In this document: one piece after another, positions 7,956 to 16,163 of the stretch
Layout: each line of letters begins with the position of its first letter
How positions within the stretch are numbered: the first letter of the stretch is position 1
DNA from: an uncultured Enterocloster sp.
GTDB lineage: Bacteria; Bacillota; Clostridia; Lachnospirales; Lachnospiraceae
Direction of reading: 5' to 3'
Assembly (NCBI GenBank): GCA_944384065.1
Contig: CALWRY010000003.1
Location: 1-64,000 of the forward strand
Length of the DNA: 64,000 bases
Program-made: the position numbers and the translations under genes
The notes under the pieces: model-generated
What the model saw: only the letters and a program-made list of their open reading frames with translations
Told to the model about the DNA's origin: nothing
Databases searched by the model: none

Positions 7956-8135
7956 GAAATATCAGCCTATGGTTCTTTTGGAGTGGCCGCCAGCATCTTT
8001 GGACCGTTGGCTGCGGTGCTAGTAGCTATCATGCCATTAGTAACGCTGAGCAGTGATTGGGTTGTGATTGGGATTGGATTTATTGTCGCTGCTGCTAATA
8101 TTTTTATAGGCGAAAAGATACTCCGAAAAAATTAA
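7956..8135 (+). pseudogene. C-terminal fragment of a membrane transporter
   Basis: An open frame without an N-terminal start reads EISAYGSFGVAASIFGP and continues through two hydrophobic stretches (about LAAVLVAIMPLV and WVVIGIGFIVAAANIFIG) to EKILRKN and a stop. A stop codon directly precedes it, and the upstream sequence does not continue the protein. It looks like the last one or two membrane helices of a transporter, perhaps one for glycerate or a sugar acid given the CdaR gene next door. The family cannot be named from so little. Confidence 0.4.
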
Positions 8136-8157
8136 AGAAAACAGTTAAGGCATCCAG

Positions 8158-8196
8158 AAGGGGGACTGTCCCGCAGGACAGCCCCTTCAACTTTTT
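8158..8196. terminator. Terminator hairpin at the toxin end of the TA cassette
   Basis: CTGTCC/GGACAG and GGGG/CCCC arms around a CGCA loop. On the plus strand it is followed by a T-rich run (CTTTTT); on the minus strand it follows the yoeB stop by about 45 bp. It shares CCCGCAGGACAGCCCCTTC with the hairpin on the other side of the cassette at 8849-8878. Confidence 0.7.
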
Positions 8197-8239
8197 CTGA
8201 TTTTAAACATCCCGCCCTGGCGGAGCGGGATATGGCGGC

Positions 8240-8509
8240 TTACGTATCGCTGTAGTGGCCTCTGCAGTGCGCAATATAGATACGGCCGCTTTCCATATGA
8301 TAGACCAGACGGTCTTTGTCGTTGATCCTGCGGCTGTACTCTCCCTGCAGGTCACCGGTCAGAGGTTCGGGTTTTCCAATCCCTTCCATACAGCCGTTTC
8401 GCTCAATATCCTTTATGAGCTGATTAATGCGTTTAATCGTCTTTTTGTCCTGAGTCTGCCAGTAGAGGTAGTCTTCCCAGGCATCGTCAGACCAGATTTT
8501 TTCACTCAT
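8240..8509 (-). CDS. yoeB: YoeB-family mRNA interferase toxin
   Basis: 89-aa Txe/YoeB toxin, a ribosome-dependent endoribonuclease that cleaves mRNA in the A site. The catalytic set aligns with E. coli YoeB: Glu48 in GKPEPL, Arg67 in DRLVY, and the C-terminal His85-Tyr86 in GHYSDT. The N-terminus (WSDDAWEDYLYWQTQDKK) is also typical. Its start overlaps the antitoxin stop by 8 nt, as expected for a coupled antitoxin-toxin pair. All catalytic residues are intact, so the toxin is probably functional. Confidence 0.95.
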   Translation of the reverse strand: MSEKIWSDDAWEDYLYWQTQDKKTIKRINQLIKDIERNGCMEGIGKPEPLTGDLQGEYSRRINDKDRLVYHMESGRIYIAHCRGHYSDT

Positions 8510-8771
8510 CCTCCACCTCGATCAGTTTGTGTGCCGTGCCCTTGCCCTCGCGCAGCTCCTGGACAGATTTTTTTACATAGGCCATGTTTGCCTCGGAAAA
8601 AAATGGGTCGGGAGCCTGGGCGATTTCAAACGGGATACGTTTTTCTCGTAAAACTGCTTTCACAAAAAGATTGATTGCTGTGGACGTATTTAATCCGACA
8701 TTGGAGCAGAATTTGTCAAAGTCGGCTTTATCTTTCTGGTCTACCCTTGCGGTTAAAGTTGTCAGAGCCAT
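8502..8771 (-). CDS. RelB/DinJ-family antitoxin
   Basis: 89-aa antitoxin with an N-terminal ribbon-helix-helix domain (MALTTLTARVDQKDKADFDK, then GLNTSTAINLFVKAVL) for DNA binding and a C-terminal tail that would wrap the toxin. The ATG at 8771 follows AGGGGAG at 6 nt; an upstream in-frame ATG at 8834 lies in the promoter and is rejected. RelB/DinJ antitoxins usually repress their own operon; the promoter is immediately upstream. The pairing of a DinJ-like antitoxin with YoeB is a common swap among these modules. Confidence 0.93.
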   Translation of the reverse strand: MALTTLTARVDQKDKADFDKFCSNVGLNTSTAINLFVKAVLREKRIPFEIAQAPDPFFSEANMAYVKKSVQELREGKGTAHKLIEVEDE

Positions 8772-8805
8772 AGAGTTCTCCCCTTTCTGTGTTCTATTCA
8801 ATTTA

Positions 8806-8834
8806 ATTATAGCACTATCGTATGCCAATAGCAA
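8806..8834 (-). promoter_or_regulatory. Promoter of the relB-yoeB operon
   Basis: Minus-strand TTGCTA (8834-8829), 17-bp spacer, TATAAT (8811-8806), about 35 bp upstream of the antitoxin ATG. Antitoxin autorepression here is expected from the family. Confidence 0.75.
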
Positions 8835-8848
8835 GCATCTGTATTACA

Positions 8849-8878
8849 AAAGGGGCCATCCCGCAGGACAGCCCCTTC
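8849..8878 (-). terminator. Terminator of the sulfatase/dehydrogenase operon
   Basis: Minus-strand RNA folds GGGGCUGUCC-UGCG-GGAUGGCCCC with two G-U wobbles and is followed by UUUUGU. It lies just after the dehydrogenase stop and is a near-copy of the hairpin at 8158. Confidence 0.7.
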
Positions 8879-8891
8879 CCAAATTCAGCTT

Positions 8892-9938
8892 TTAATCTAC
8901 CTTAATCACACTCTTCACAATATTTGCCTTATCCGCCACGCTCTGGTCCATCGCCTCCTGGATATCATCCAGGGAGAAAATATTGGTGACAATTCCCTTC
9001 ACATTCACCTTTCCGGAGGCCACCGCATCAATCGCCATGGGATAAATATGGCGGTAGCGGAACACGGTCTTGAAGGTCACTTCCTTGTCCAGGGCCAGAC
9101 TCATCTCCAGATTCATCTTCCCGGTCTTTCCGTAGCCCACCAGGACAATGTTGGAGCCCTTCTTTACCGCATGGATGCACTGGTTCGTGGTGATCTCCGT
9201 GCCTGCGGTTTCGATAGCCAAGTCCGCGCCCTGGCCTCCGGTAAGCTCCATGATACGCGCTGCCGCGTCGCAGGATGCTCCGTTTACCACCTCCCAGGCT
9301 CCAAGCTCTTTGGCCTTCTTAAGACGTTTATCCATCACATCCACCACAATCACCCGTGACACGCCCATGGCCAGGCAGGCCATCATGGACACCAGGCCAA
9401 TGCAGCCCGCGCCGAACACCACGGCCGTCTGTCCCAGGTGAGCGCCCCCCTGGTTCGCGGCGTGGAAACCCACGGCCAGAGGCTCAATCAGAGCCGCCTC
9501 CATGGTGTCCATATTGTCCGGAATCTTAAAGCAGAGAGCCGCCTCGTGGGCCACATACTCCTGGAATACGCCGTCCACCGGAGGTGTGGCAAAGAAGATC
9601 ACATCCTTGCACAGGTTGTACAGCCCCTTTTTGCAGAACTCGCACTTCCCGCAGGTTTTTCCAGGCTCCAGGGCCACCTTGTCGCCGGGCTTCACGTTTG
9701 TAACCTTTGCGCCCACCTTTACCACAGTGCCGCCGCACTCATGGCCCAGCACAAAGGGCGGTTTTACCACATAGTCCCCGATGGCGCCGGACTCATAGTA
9801 GTGCAGATCAGAGCCGCAGACTCCCACGTACTCAACCTTGACTAAGGCCTCATCCTCCTTTGGCTCCGGTATGGGCCGTTCGATAAGCTCCATCTTTCCA
9901 ATTCCCTGCATGACAGCAGTTTTCATCACTTTCTCCAT
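8892..9938 (-). CDS. Zinc-dependent medium-chain alcohol/polyol dehydrogenase
   Basis: 348-aa MDR-superfamily dehydrogenase closest in pattern to sorbitol/L-iditol 2-dehydrogenase. Visible are the catalytic zinc site (VGVCGSDLHYYESG, LGHECGGTV), the four-cysteine structural zinc loop (TCGKCEFCKKGLYNLC) and the NAD fold (GAGCIGLVSM). The ATG at 9938 has GGAGGGG 6 nt upstream; an earlier ATG at 9953 begins the ribosome site itself. Last gene of the sulfatase operon, 15 bp after sulfatase 1 and before a terminator. It probably oxidises the alcohol or polyol freed by the sulfatases; that link is inferred from position only. Confidence 0.9.
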   Translation of the reverse strand: MEKVMKTAVMQGIGKMELIERPIPEPKEDEALVKVEYVGVCGSDLHYYESGAIGDYVVKPPFVLGHECGGTVVKVGAKVTNVKPGDKVALEPGKTCGKCEFCKKGLYNLCKDVIFFATPPVDGVFQEYVAHEAALCFKIPDNMDTMEAALIEPLAVGFHAANQGGAHLGQTAVVFGAGCIGLVSMMACLAMGVSRVIVVDVMDKRLKKAKELGAWEVVNGASCDAAARIMELTGGQGADLAIETAGTEITTNQCIHAVKKGSNIVLVGYGKTGKMNLEMSLALDKEVTFKTVFRYRHIYPMAIDAVASGKVNVKGIVTNIFSLDDIQEAMDQSVADKANIVKSVIKVD

Positions 9939-9953
9939 CTTTTGCCCCTCCAT

Positions 9954-11435
9954 TTAATACTCATAGATTCTGTGCATGGAATAATCCATATTTTTCAGTA
10001 TCGCGCTGTCAAAATTCTTTTTTATCAGCTCCGCCTTAAGCGCCGCGCACTCCGGCTTATCCCAGAGATTGTGGAACTCCTGGGGATCCGTCTCATGATC
10101 GTAGAGCTCCCCGTAATCCTTCCCATGGTAATTGACGATCTTGTAGCGGCCGTCGAAATACATGGTGGCGAAGATCTCCTCGTGAGTCCCTTTAAGGCCC
10201 CGGTAATACTCACAGTATACCGCATCTTTGTGATGATGGGAATCCTGTTTTCCAGTAAGGATCGGCACAAGGCTTTTTCCCTGCATATAATAGGGAACCT
10301 CATACCCAGCTAACTCCATGATAGTGGGGGCAATGTCCACCAGCTCCACAAGGGCGTCGCTCTTAATCCCCTTCAAAATCTTCGACGGGCAGGACATGAT
10401 AAGGGGCACATGGACAAGGGCCTCGTAAAAATAAGCTCCCTTCCAGTAAAGGCCGTGATCCCCATTCATCTCCCCGTGATCGCTCATAAAGATCACCAGG
10501 GTATTCTCCCTCTCTCCGATATCGTCCAGGTATTTGAGCAGCCTTCCAAACTGGTCATCCACCAGCTCGATCTCCGCATAGTAATCCCGAAAGCGCTCCC
10601 TCTTGTCCATATCCGTAAGGCTGGGAAAGGGCTCCGCCTGTCCGTCCTGGCCGCCCTGGTAAAAATCCTTCTGCTGGTGGGGCGGCTTATTGTCGAGCTC
10701 CCCGTCCTCCCAGAGCGGAAGAGGCATATCCTCAATTTTGAGCCTATCCTTGTAGGCCTGAGGCGGATCAAGAGGCGGATGGGGGTCGTAGGGATTTAAG
10801 CTGATAAGCCAGGGGCCCCCCTTCTTTCTCGCCTCCTCCATAAACTCAATAGCCTTCTCCACGCACCAGGTAGTCTGGTGATACTCTGCCGGAACGCCAA
10901 CCGTTTTTCCGGTAAAATTGGGGTTGCGCACCGGGGGCCACTGGGACATGCTGGGATACTCGCCCCCGTAGATGTCCTCCCATTTTACCCCTTTTTCCTC
11001 CAGCCAGTTCTGGTAGGCGTTCACACCCTTCGGCCAGTCGTTGTTGGGATGCTCGCTCCACTGCATATAAGTATAGCCGTCGTCCGTCCGGGTCTCCATC
11101 TTCCCCTGGGCCGAGGTCAGATGCAGCTTTCCCGAGAGTCCGCAGGTATAGCCCTCGTCCGCCAAAAGCCTTGTCACCAGCTTCTCATCCTTGGAGTAAA
11201 ATTCATTTCCGTTGGCCATGGTCTTCGTGGTTCTGGGATACCGTCCGGTTAAGAAGCAGGAACGGCTGGGCGAGCAGATAGGCGCCTGGGTGTAGGCCCT
11301 GGTAAAAGCCACTCCCTCCTCAATAAATTTATCAATGTTCGGCGTTTTGATATATGGATTTCCCAGGGCGTGAATGGTATCCCACCGCTGCTGATCCGTA
11401 CAAAACCACACAATATTCATCGGCTTATCCGCCAT
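9954..11435 (-). CDS. Sulfatase 1 (type I, CSPSR active site)
   Basis: 493-aa type I sulfatase hydrolysing a sulfate ester. The formylglycine motif C54-S-P-S-R lies in QAPICSPSRSCFLTGRYP. Metal-binding elements are MNIVWFCTDQQRWDT at the N-terminus and FMSDHGEMNGDHGLYWKG. No signal peptide is seen, so it acts in the cytoplasm on imported substrate, matching the ABC importer upstream in the operon. Cys-type sulfatases need a maturase; none is encoded in this window, so an anaerobic radical-SAM maturase elsewhere is expected. It starts 2 bp after sulfatase 2. The overall look is near choline-sulfatase/arylsulfatase enzymes, but the substrate is unknown. Confidence 0.93.
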   Translation of the reverse strand: MADKPMNIVWFCTDQQRWDTIHALGNPYIKTPNIDKFIEEGVAFTRAYTQAPICSPSRSCFLTGRYPRTTKTMANGNEFYSKDEKLVTRLLADEGYTCGLSGKLHLTSAQGKMETRTDDGYTYMQWSEHPNNDWPKGVNAYQNWLEEKGVKWEDIYGGEYPSMSQWPPVRNPNFTGKTVGVPAEYHQTTWCVEKAIEFMEEARKKGGPWLISLNPYDPHPPLDPPQAYKDRLKIEDMPLPLWEDGELDNKPPHQQKDFYQGGQDGQAEPFPSLTDMDKRERFRDYYAEIELVDDQFGRLLKYLDDIGERENTLVIFMSDHGEMNGDHGLYWKGAYFYEALVHVPLIMSCPSKILKGIKSDALVELVDIAPTIMELAGYEVPYYMQGKSLVPILTGKQDSHHHKDAVYCEYYRGLKGTHEEIFATMYFDGRYKIVNYHGKDYGELYDHETDPQEFHNLWDKPECAALKAELIKKNFDSAILKNMDYSMHRIYEY

Positions 11436-11437
11436 CT

Positions 11438-12925
11438 CTATTCCCGCCTTTCCAATCCAATTCTTGTATACAATTCTTCCGGAGCTTCATTTTCCCGAAG
11501 CAGCTTTTCCATGGCCTTTACCATGCGCTCCTCTGCCGCCTCATCCAAAATGGGATGCTCCTGGCTCGGATCCGTTTCCAGATCAAAGAGCAGATCCCCG
11601 TATTTTACATGATCCTCATATTGGTAGCAGGTATTGTCCGGCGAGGTGTCCCCGCTTGCCGGGATACGCATCAGCGCGGCCCCCTTGGCAAAGGAGAAAC
11701 CCTCCGCCAGAGAAGCTCCCGCCCCCCTAAGCTCCTCCATGGAGAAGGGCTGGAACATGTGCAGGGGCACCAAGGTATAATTATACAGCGTCCCCTCCCC
11801 GGTCTTTCTGCCGCAGCGCATATACACATAGCGGCCATCTGTGATATTCACATGTTTTCCAAAATATCCAAACAAAATATAGTCGTGGATCTTCCGGTTT
11901 TCCCCCAGCACAGGCCGCAGGGAGGTCCCCAGCATATGCGCGGGCTTTTCGATGCCGAAATAGTCCAGGATCGTGGGAGCAATGTCTATGCTCTGGGACA
12001 GGGCATCCCTTCTCTCCCCGGCATGGCCTATGGCGGGATCCCACAGGAAGAAGGGCGTGTGGGTAATCTCCTCATAGCAGGGCATATAGTTCTTGGAGAA
12101 ATAACCGTGCTCACCCAGAAGATATCCGTGATCCGTGTTCACCACCAACAGGGTGTCCTTCCACATGTCATGGCCGTCCAGGAAATCCAGAACCTTTCCC
12201 AGATAGCAGTCCAGCATGGAGAGCACCGCCCGGTAATTGAGCCTTGCGTCCCGAATCTGCCGCTCCCCTTCTTCGCCCTCAGCCACCTGGCCGTAATAGG
12301 GCCAGTCAAAATCATTTTCCTGATCCGTATAGAGCTTCTTATAAGAATCCGGCACAAAATAGGGCTCATGGGGATCAAAGTACTCCAGTTGGAGATACCA
12401 GTTATCCTTCTGATAATTCTCCTCCAAGAACCGCATCCCCCCCTGAAAGGTCCGCACATGGGGATGATTTTCCTCCGGAACCATTTTCTTCCGGTTGATG
12501 CCGTCCTGACGGTGCAGATCCAGATTCCCGTGAAAATCCGCCGCGTCCCCTATCCAGAAGTCCCCCTCCTGCCCCCGCACCATCTCGCAGGTTGAAAATT
12601 TGGTGTGGTAAGTGCTGCCGCCCTCCTGCCAATAATGGGCGTGATCCGTCACGCAGTGGGAATAGATCCCGTTCTCCCCCAATATAGAAGGAAGGGAATC
12701 GTCAAAAGGCTCCAACGGCCCCCAGCACCGGTGCAGAAAGTTGTAGCGCCCGGTGTGGAGCTCCCTTCTGGCAGGAATGCAGGGCAGGCTTCCCGTATAA
12801 AAACGGTCAAATGTCACACACCTCTCTCCCAGGCGCTTGAAATTCGGCATCTGGGATATCGAATCCCCGTAATTGGGAAGATATTTCCGATTCAGAGAAT
12901 CGTACATGATCATGATTGCTCGCAT
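11438..12925 (-). CDS. Sulfatase 2 (type I, CIPAR active site)
   Basis: 495-aa type I sulfatase. The catalytic motif is C49-I-P-A-R in GSLPCIPARRELHTGRYNF, and the second metal site is VNTDHGYLLGEHGYFSKN. It differs strongly from sulfatase 1 apart from these motifs, so the two are not recent duplicates and probably act on different positions or different sulfated compounds. There is no signal peptide; cytoplasmic. AAAGGA lies 6 nt before the ATG. It follows the second ATPase gene by 24 bp. Similar alkaline-phosphatase-superfamily hydrolases exist, but the intact C-x-P-x-R motif makes a sulfatase most likely. Confidence 0.9.
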   Translation of the reverse strand: MRAIMIMYDSLNRKYLPNYGDSISQMPNFKRLGERCVTFDRFYTGSLPCIPARRELHTGRYNFLHRCWGPLEPFDDSLPSILGENGIYSHCVTDHAHYWQEGGSTYHTKFSTCEMVRGQEGDFWIGDAADFHGNLDLHRQDGINRKKMVPEENHPHVRTFQGGMRFLEENYQKDNWYLQLEYFDPHEPYFVPDSYKKLYTDQENDFDWPYYGQVAEGEEGERQIRDARLNYRAVLSMLDCYLGKVLDFLDGHDMWKDTLLVVNTDHGYLLGEHGYFSKNYMPCYEEITHTPFFLWDPAIGHAGERRDALSQSIDIAPTILDYFGIEKPAHMLGTSLRPVLGENRKIHDYILFGYFGKHVNITDGRYVYMRCGRKTGEGTLYNYTLVPLHMFQPFSMEELRGAGASLAEGFSFAKGAALMRIPASGDTSPDNTCYQYEDHVKYGDLLFDLETDPSQEHPILDEAAEERMVKAMEKLLRENEAPEELYTRIGLERRE

Positions 12926-12949
12926 ACAAAATCCTTTCCTGGCGGCATC

Positions 12950-13693
12950 CTACCACCATTTAATAAGATCCGTTACTTTATTTCTCAAATCCACGAACTT
13001 AGGATCCGCAATATCCCTGGGCCTTGGGAGGTCATTTACCAGCGTTGTCTTTACCGTGGTGGGTTTATTGGTGAGAATCATGATCTTATTTCCCAAATAG
13101 ACAGCCTCCTCAATATTGTGGGTGATGAAGAGAACCGTTGTCTTCGTCATCTCCCAGAGCTTTACCAGCTCATCCTCCAGGCGGAACCGCAGCTCGATAT
13201 CCAGCTGGCCGTAGGGCTCGTCCATGAGCAAAAGCTCCGGCTCCGTGGCAAAAGCCCTGGCAATGCTCACTCTCTGGAGCATACTGGCGGAGAGCTGCTT
13301 CGGGTAATACTTTCTGTATTTGGAAAGTCCCACGATCTCCAGATACTTATCCACCTGAACCTTTTTCTTATCCTCCGGCACACCCTTGATGTCCAGGCCG
13401 AACCGCACATTCTCCTCCACGGTAAGCCACGGCATGGTGGAGTCCCCCTGGAAAATATAGGCAATGTTCTGCTTCCTGGGCTCTACCTTCTCGCCGTTTA
13501 AGAGGATCTCTCCGGAGGTGATGTCATAGATCTTTGTCAGGCTGTTTAAAAATGTGGTCTTTCCGCATCCAGTGGGCCCTACCACGCACATCAGATCCCC
13601 GTCCATGATGTCAAAGGACATATCATTTAAAACCAGAAGGTCCCCAAATTTTTTCGTCAGATGATTGACCTTTACCTTAACTTTATCGCTCAT
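12950..13693 (-). CDS. ABC importer ATPase B (SsuB/NrtD type) with degenerate signature motif
   Basis: 247-aa ATP-binding subunit of a sulfonate/nitrate/taurine-type importer. Walker A is canonical (GPTGCGKT, 39-46), the Q-loop (IFQGD), Walker B (LLLMDEP) and H-loop His192 (FITHNIEE) are intact, but the signature reads LSASM (134-138) instead of LSGGQ/LSGGM. Together with ATPase A it should form a heterodimer in which this subunit's Walker A, Walker B and H-loop complete the only canonical ATP site. It starts 13 bp after ATPase A. Assignment to the family is sure; asymmetric function is inferred. Confidence 0.93.
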   Translation of the reverse strand: MSDKVKVKVNHLTKKFGDLLVLNDMSFDIMDGDLMCVVGPTGCGKTTFLNSLTKIYDITSGEILLNGEKVEPRKQNIAYIFQGDSTMPWLTVEENVRFGLDIKGVPEDKKKVQVDKYLEIVGLSKYRKYYPKQLSASMLQRVSIARAFATEPELLLMDEPYGQLDIELRFRLEDELVKLWEMTKTTVLFITHNIEEAVYLGNKIMILTNKPTTVKTTLVNDLPRPRDIADPKFVDLRNKVTDLIKWW

Positions 13694-13706
13694 ACCGTCA
13701 CCTTCC

Positions 13707-14486
13707 TTATAATGTGCTGTCCATTACGCTGGTAATCTCTTTGCGCAGCCGCAGAAACTCCGGAGAGACGAGGCTCCTGGGACGGGGCATGTCAATCACA
13801 TACTCCTTCTTGACGGTTGCCGGACAGTTTGTCAAAAGCAAAATACGGTCCGCCAGATACAGGGCTTCCTCAATATTATTGGTAACAAAGATAACGGTCC
13901 GCTTCTCCGTCTCCCAGATCCGCTGCAGCTCCTCCTGCATCAGGTATCGGGTCTGGGCGTCCAGAGCGCCGAAGGGCTCATCCATAAGCATAACCTCCGG
14001 CTCATTGCAGTAAGCCCTGGCGATTCCCACTCTTTGCTTCATTCCGCCGGAGAGCTGCACCGGATACGACTGCTCAAATCCCTGAAGGCCCACCAGATCA
14101 ATATACTTCTGAGCCCTTTCCTGGCGCTCCTTTTTTCCGACGCCCTTCATTTTCAGGCCGTACTCCACATTCCCCATGGTAGTCATCCAGGGAAACAGGG
14201 AAATGGACTGGAACACCACGCCGCGGGAGGGCGCCGGCCCCTTGATGGGCTCTCCGTTCGCCTTTATCATACCGCCTGAGACTTTCTCAAAGCCGGCAAT
14301 CAAATTGATGATCGTCGTCTTGCCGCACTGTCCCGGCCCAAACAGCACAAGAAACTCATTTTTCTTCGCACGGATATTCAGATCCTTTACCACCTGGTGC
14401 TCGCCCTCGGGGGTCATAAAGGTCTTGCTTACATTTTCACATTCAATAATGGGAGTACCTAATTCCCGCTCCTGTTCCATCGACAT
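13707..14486 (-). CDS. ABC importer ATPase A (SsuB/NrtD type) with degenerate Walker A and H-loop
   Basis: 259-aa partner ATPase. The signature LSGGM (145-149), Q-loop (VVFQS) and Walker B (VMLMDEP, Glu170) are normal. Walker A, however, reads GPGQCGKT (50-57), with Gln in place of the fourth-position Gly, and the switch histidine is Asn203 (FVTNNIEEA). The codons read cleanly in frame, so these are not frameshift artefacts. These losses would disable the site formed by this subunit's nucleotide-binding face while sparing its signature, which serves the other site. It overlaps permease 2 by 28 nt, showing tight translational coupling. An additional in-frame ATG two codons in is possible. Confidence 0.93.
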   Translation of the reverse strand: MSMEQERELGTPIIECENVSKTFMTPEGEHQVVKDLNIRAKKNEFLVLFGPGQCGKTTIINLIAGFEKVSGGMIKANGEPIKGPAPSRGVVFQSISLFPWMTTMGNVEYGLKMKGVGKKERQERAQKYIDLVGLQGFEQSYPVQLSGGMKQRVGIARAYCNEPEVMLMDEPFGALDAQTRYLMQEELQRIWETEKRTVIFVTNNIEEALYLADRILLLTNCPATVKKEYVIDMPRPRSLVSPEFLRLRKEITSVMDSTL

Positions 14487-15244
14487 AACACACTCTCAGC
14501 CTTTCTCATAATAATTGCAAGGATAAATCCAACAACGCCGATCATCACAATACCGGACAGAATCTGAACCATATCGTTATTGTTCATTCCCGCCACAATC
14601 ATCCATCCCAGGCCCTCGGAGGATCGAACCATCTCCGCCGCGAGAACCGTAGCCCAGCCGCTGGAGATCGCCACCTGCAGTCCCGCGAAAATAGCCGGCA
14701 CCGAGGCGGGAAGAACCACTGTGGTAAATATCTTTCCTTCGCTTGCCCCCAGCATCCTGGCCGCGTTCACAATCTCCGGATCCACGCTCTTGGCCCCGGC
14801 CATGGAATTTAATGTCGTATTGGAAAAGGCAGCTAAAAATATAAGAAATACCTTAGCGCTCTCACCCAGCCCGAACCAGACAATGGAGATGGGAATCCAG
14901 GCAATGGGCGGAATGGGACGGATAATGCGGAACAATGGGTTAAAGATGGCCTCCGCCGTCGGGTACCACCCCATCAAAAGCCCCAGCGCCACTCCCACAA
15001 AGGAGCCGATGACAAAGCCGGCCATCACGCGCATAAGGCTGTATCCGGAATGAACCAGAATGCTGTGTTTGCCCACAGTTCCAAAGAATCCTTCCCCGAT
15101 AGCCGCCACAACCTCTACAGGCCCGGGGATCAGCGTCCCCAGCTGGGTCAGGGAGGTTCCCAGCTGCCAGGCTATCAAAAAGAGGCCGATAGAAAGGCAG
15201 GCGGCAAATACTGACAATACGTTTTCTGACATTTTTCCTTTCAT
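14459..15244 (-). CDS. ABC importer permease 2 (SsuC/NrtB type)
   Basis: 261-aa inner-membrane permease of the binding-protein-dependent (BPD_transp_1) family with about six helices. The EAA coupling loop is seen around SVDPEIVNAARMLGASEGK, followed by hydrophobic helices near the C-terminus (IVMIGVVGFILAIIM). Its ATG overlaps the permease 1 stop (ATGA); an alternative start MSENVL four codons later has AAAGGA just upstream. It pairs with permease 1 to form the channel. Having two distinct permeases and two ATPases resembles a heteromeric nitrate-type importer more than homodimeric SsuBC. Confidence 0.92.
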   Translation of the reverse strand: MKGKMSENVLSVFAACLSIGLFLIAWQLGTSLTQLGTLIPGPVEVVAAIGEGFFGTVGKHSILVHSGYSLMRVMAGFVIGSFVGVALGLLMGWYPTAEAIFNPLFRIIRPIPPIAWIPISIVWFGLGESAKVFLIFLAAFSNTTLNSMAGAKSVDPEIVNAARMLGASEGKIFTTVVLPASVPAIFAGLQVAISSGWATVLAAEMVRSSEGLGWMIVAGMNNNDMVQILSGIVMIGVVGFILAIIMRKAESVLCRWNRSGN

Positions 15245-16029
15245 TTTGCGTTCATTCCTTTCGCCACTTTCAATTCCACCACGTGCAGCAGCGCGTCAAA
15301 CACGGCTCCCACAGCTCCGATAGCCAGCATTCCCACAATAATGATATCCGGCCGGGAAATCGCCCTTGCCTGGGTAATCATATAGCCAAGTCCCTGGGTG
15401 GAGGCCAAAAGTTCCGCCGCAACCAGCGCGGTCCAGGCAGTTCCCAAGGCCACCCGCAGGCCTGTGAAAATCATGGGGAGGGCCGTTGGGATCGCAATCT
15501 TAAAAAGCTTCTGCCGATCCGTGGCCCCAAACACATCGCCCACCCACAGATGCAGCTCTTGGGTCTGCTGGATTCCCGTATAGCTGTTGACCACACAGGC
15601 GATGAGTGCGCCCAAAAAGATTACCAGGGCCTTGGAGGTCAGGCCGATTCCAAACAACAGAATGAACATAGGGATCCAGGCCAGGCCGGGGATAGGACGA
15701 ATCATGTCAAACAGAGGTCTGACAAACCGATCCACCCATTTGTTCCACGCCATGGCAATGCCCAGGGGGACGCCCACAACCGCGCCCAAAAAATACCCAA
15801 ACAGCGCCACCTTTAAGCTGGACCACAGATGCTGGATTAGGGTGGCTCCGTCCGGCGCCTTCGTATACAATTTCTCTATAAAGGTTTCAAATACTGTAAC
15901 CGGTCCGGGAAATACCTTCTCCGATTTCAGATGCAGTACATTGATGCAGATGAACCATATCAATATAACCGTCAGGATCGACGCGCATGAGATAATAAAA
16001 TATTTCGCCTGATTCTTTTTTTGCTCCAT
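15241..16029 (-). CDS. ABC importer permease 1 (SsuC/TauC type)
   Basis: 262-aa permease with an N-terminal helix (FIISCASILTVILIWFIC), the PGPVTVFETF segment common to SsuC/TauC proteins, the RPIPGLAWIPMFILLFGIG block and an EAA-like loop near LHLWVGDVFGATDRQK. About 134 bp separate it from the binding protein, and that gap holds a hairpin that may lower expression relative to the binding protein. Coupled to permease 2 by a 4-nt overlap. The family is clear; the substrate, a small sulfated or sulfonated molecule, is inferred from the two sulfatases downstream. Confidence 0.92.
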   Translation of the reverse strand: MEQKKNQAKYFIISCASILTVILIWFICINVLHLKSEKVFPGPVTVFETFIEKLYTKAPDGATLIQHLWSSLKVALFGYFLGAVVGVPLGIAMAWNKWVDRFVRPLFDMIRPIPGLAWIPMFILLFGIGLTSKALVIFLGALIACVVNSYTGIQQTQELHLWVGDVFGATDRQKLFKIAIPTALPMIFTGLRVALGTAWTALVAAELLASTQGLGYMITQARAISRPDIIIVGMLAIGAVGAVFDALLHVVELKVAKGMNAK

Positions 16030-16092
16030 TCCTCTACCTCTTACTCCTGTCTACTTCAATTAAAGCAGTCCTGCGGGGCGTATTATAAATAT

Positions 16093-16142
16093 GCCCCCAG
16101 TGTACGGGGACGCTTCCAAACGCCGTTTTGTACACTGAGGGC
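16093..16142 (-). promoter_or_regulatory. Intercistronic hairpin between binding protein and permease genes
   Basis: Arms GCCCCCAGTGTAC (16093-16105) and GTACACTGAGGGC (16130-16142) pair with one mismatch around a 24-nt loop. No T-run follows, so it is more likely an mRNA-stabilising or processing hairpin than a full terminator. Such hairpins raise binding-protein levels relative to membrane subunits in many ABC operons. Confidence 0.6.
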
Positions 16143-16163
16143 CTCCTTTCCTGCAGACGTGCT

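Noticed and set aside
11354..12595. 413-codon plus-strand frame opposite the two sulfatases
   Set aside because: Antisense shadow; both sulfatases have intact catalytic motifs and start signals.
16093..16142. Rho-independent terminator inside the sulfatase operon
   Set aside because: The hairpin lacks a following T-run and the downstream genes have no promoter of their own, so a stabilising or partial-attenuation role is more likely.
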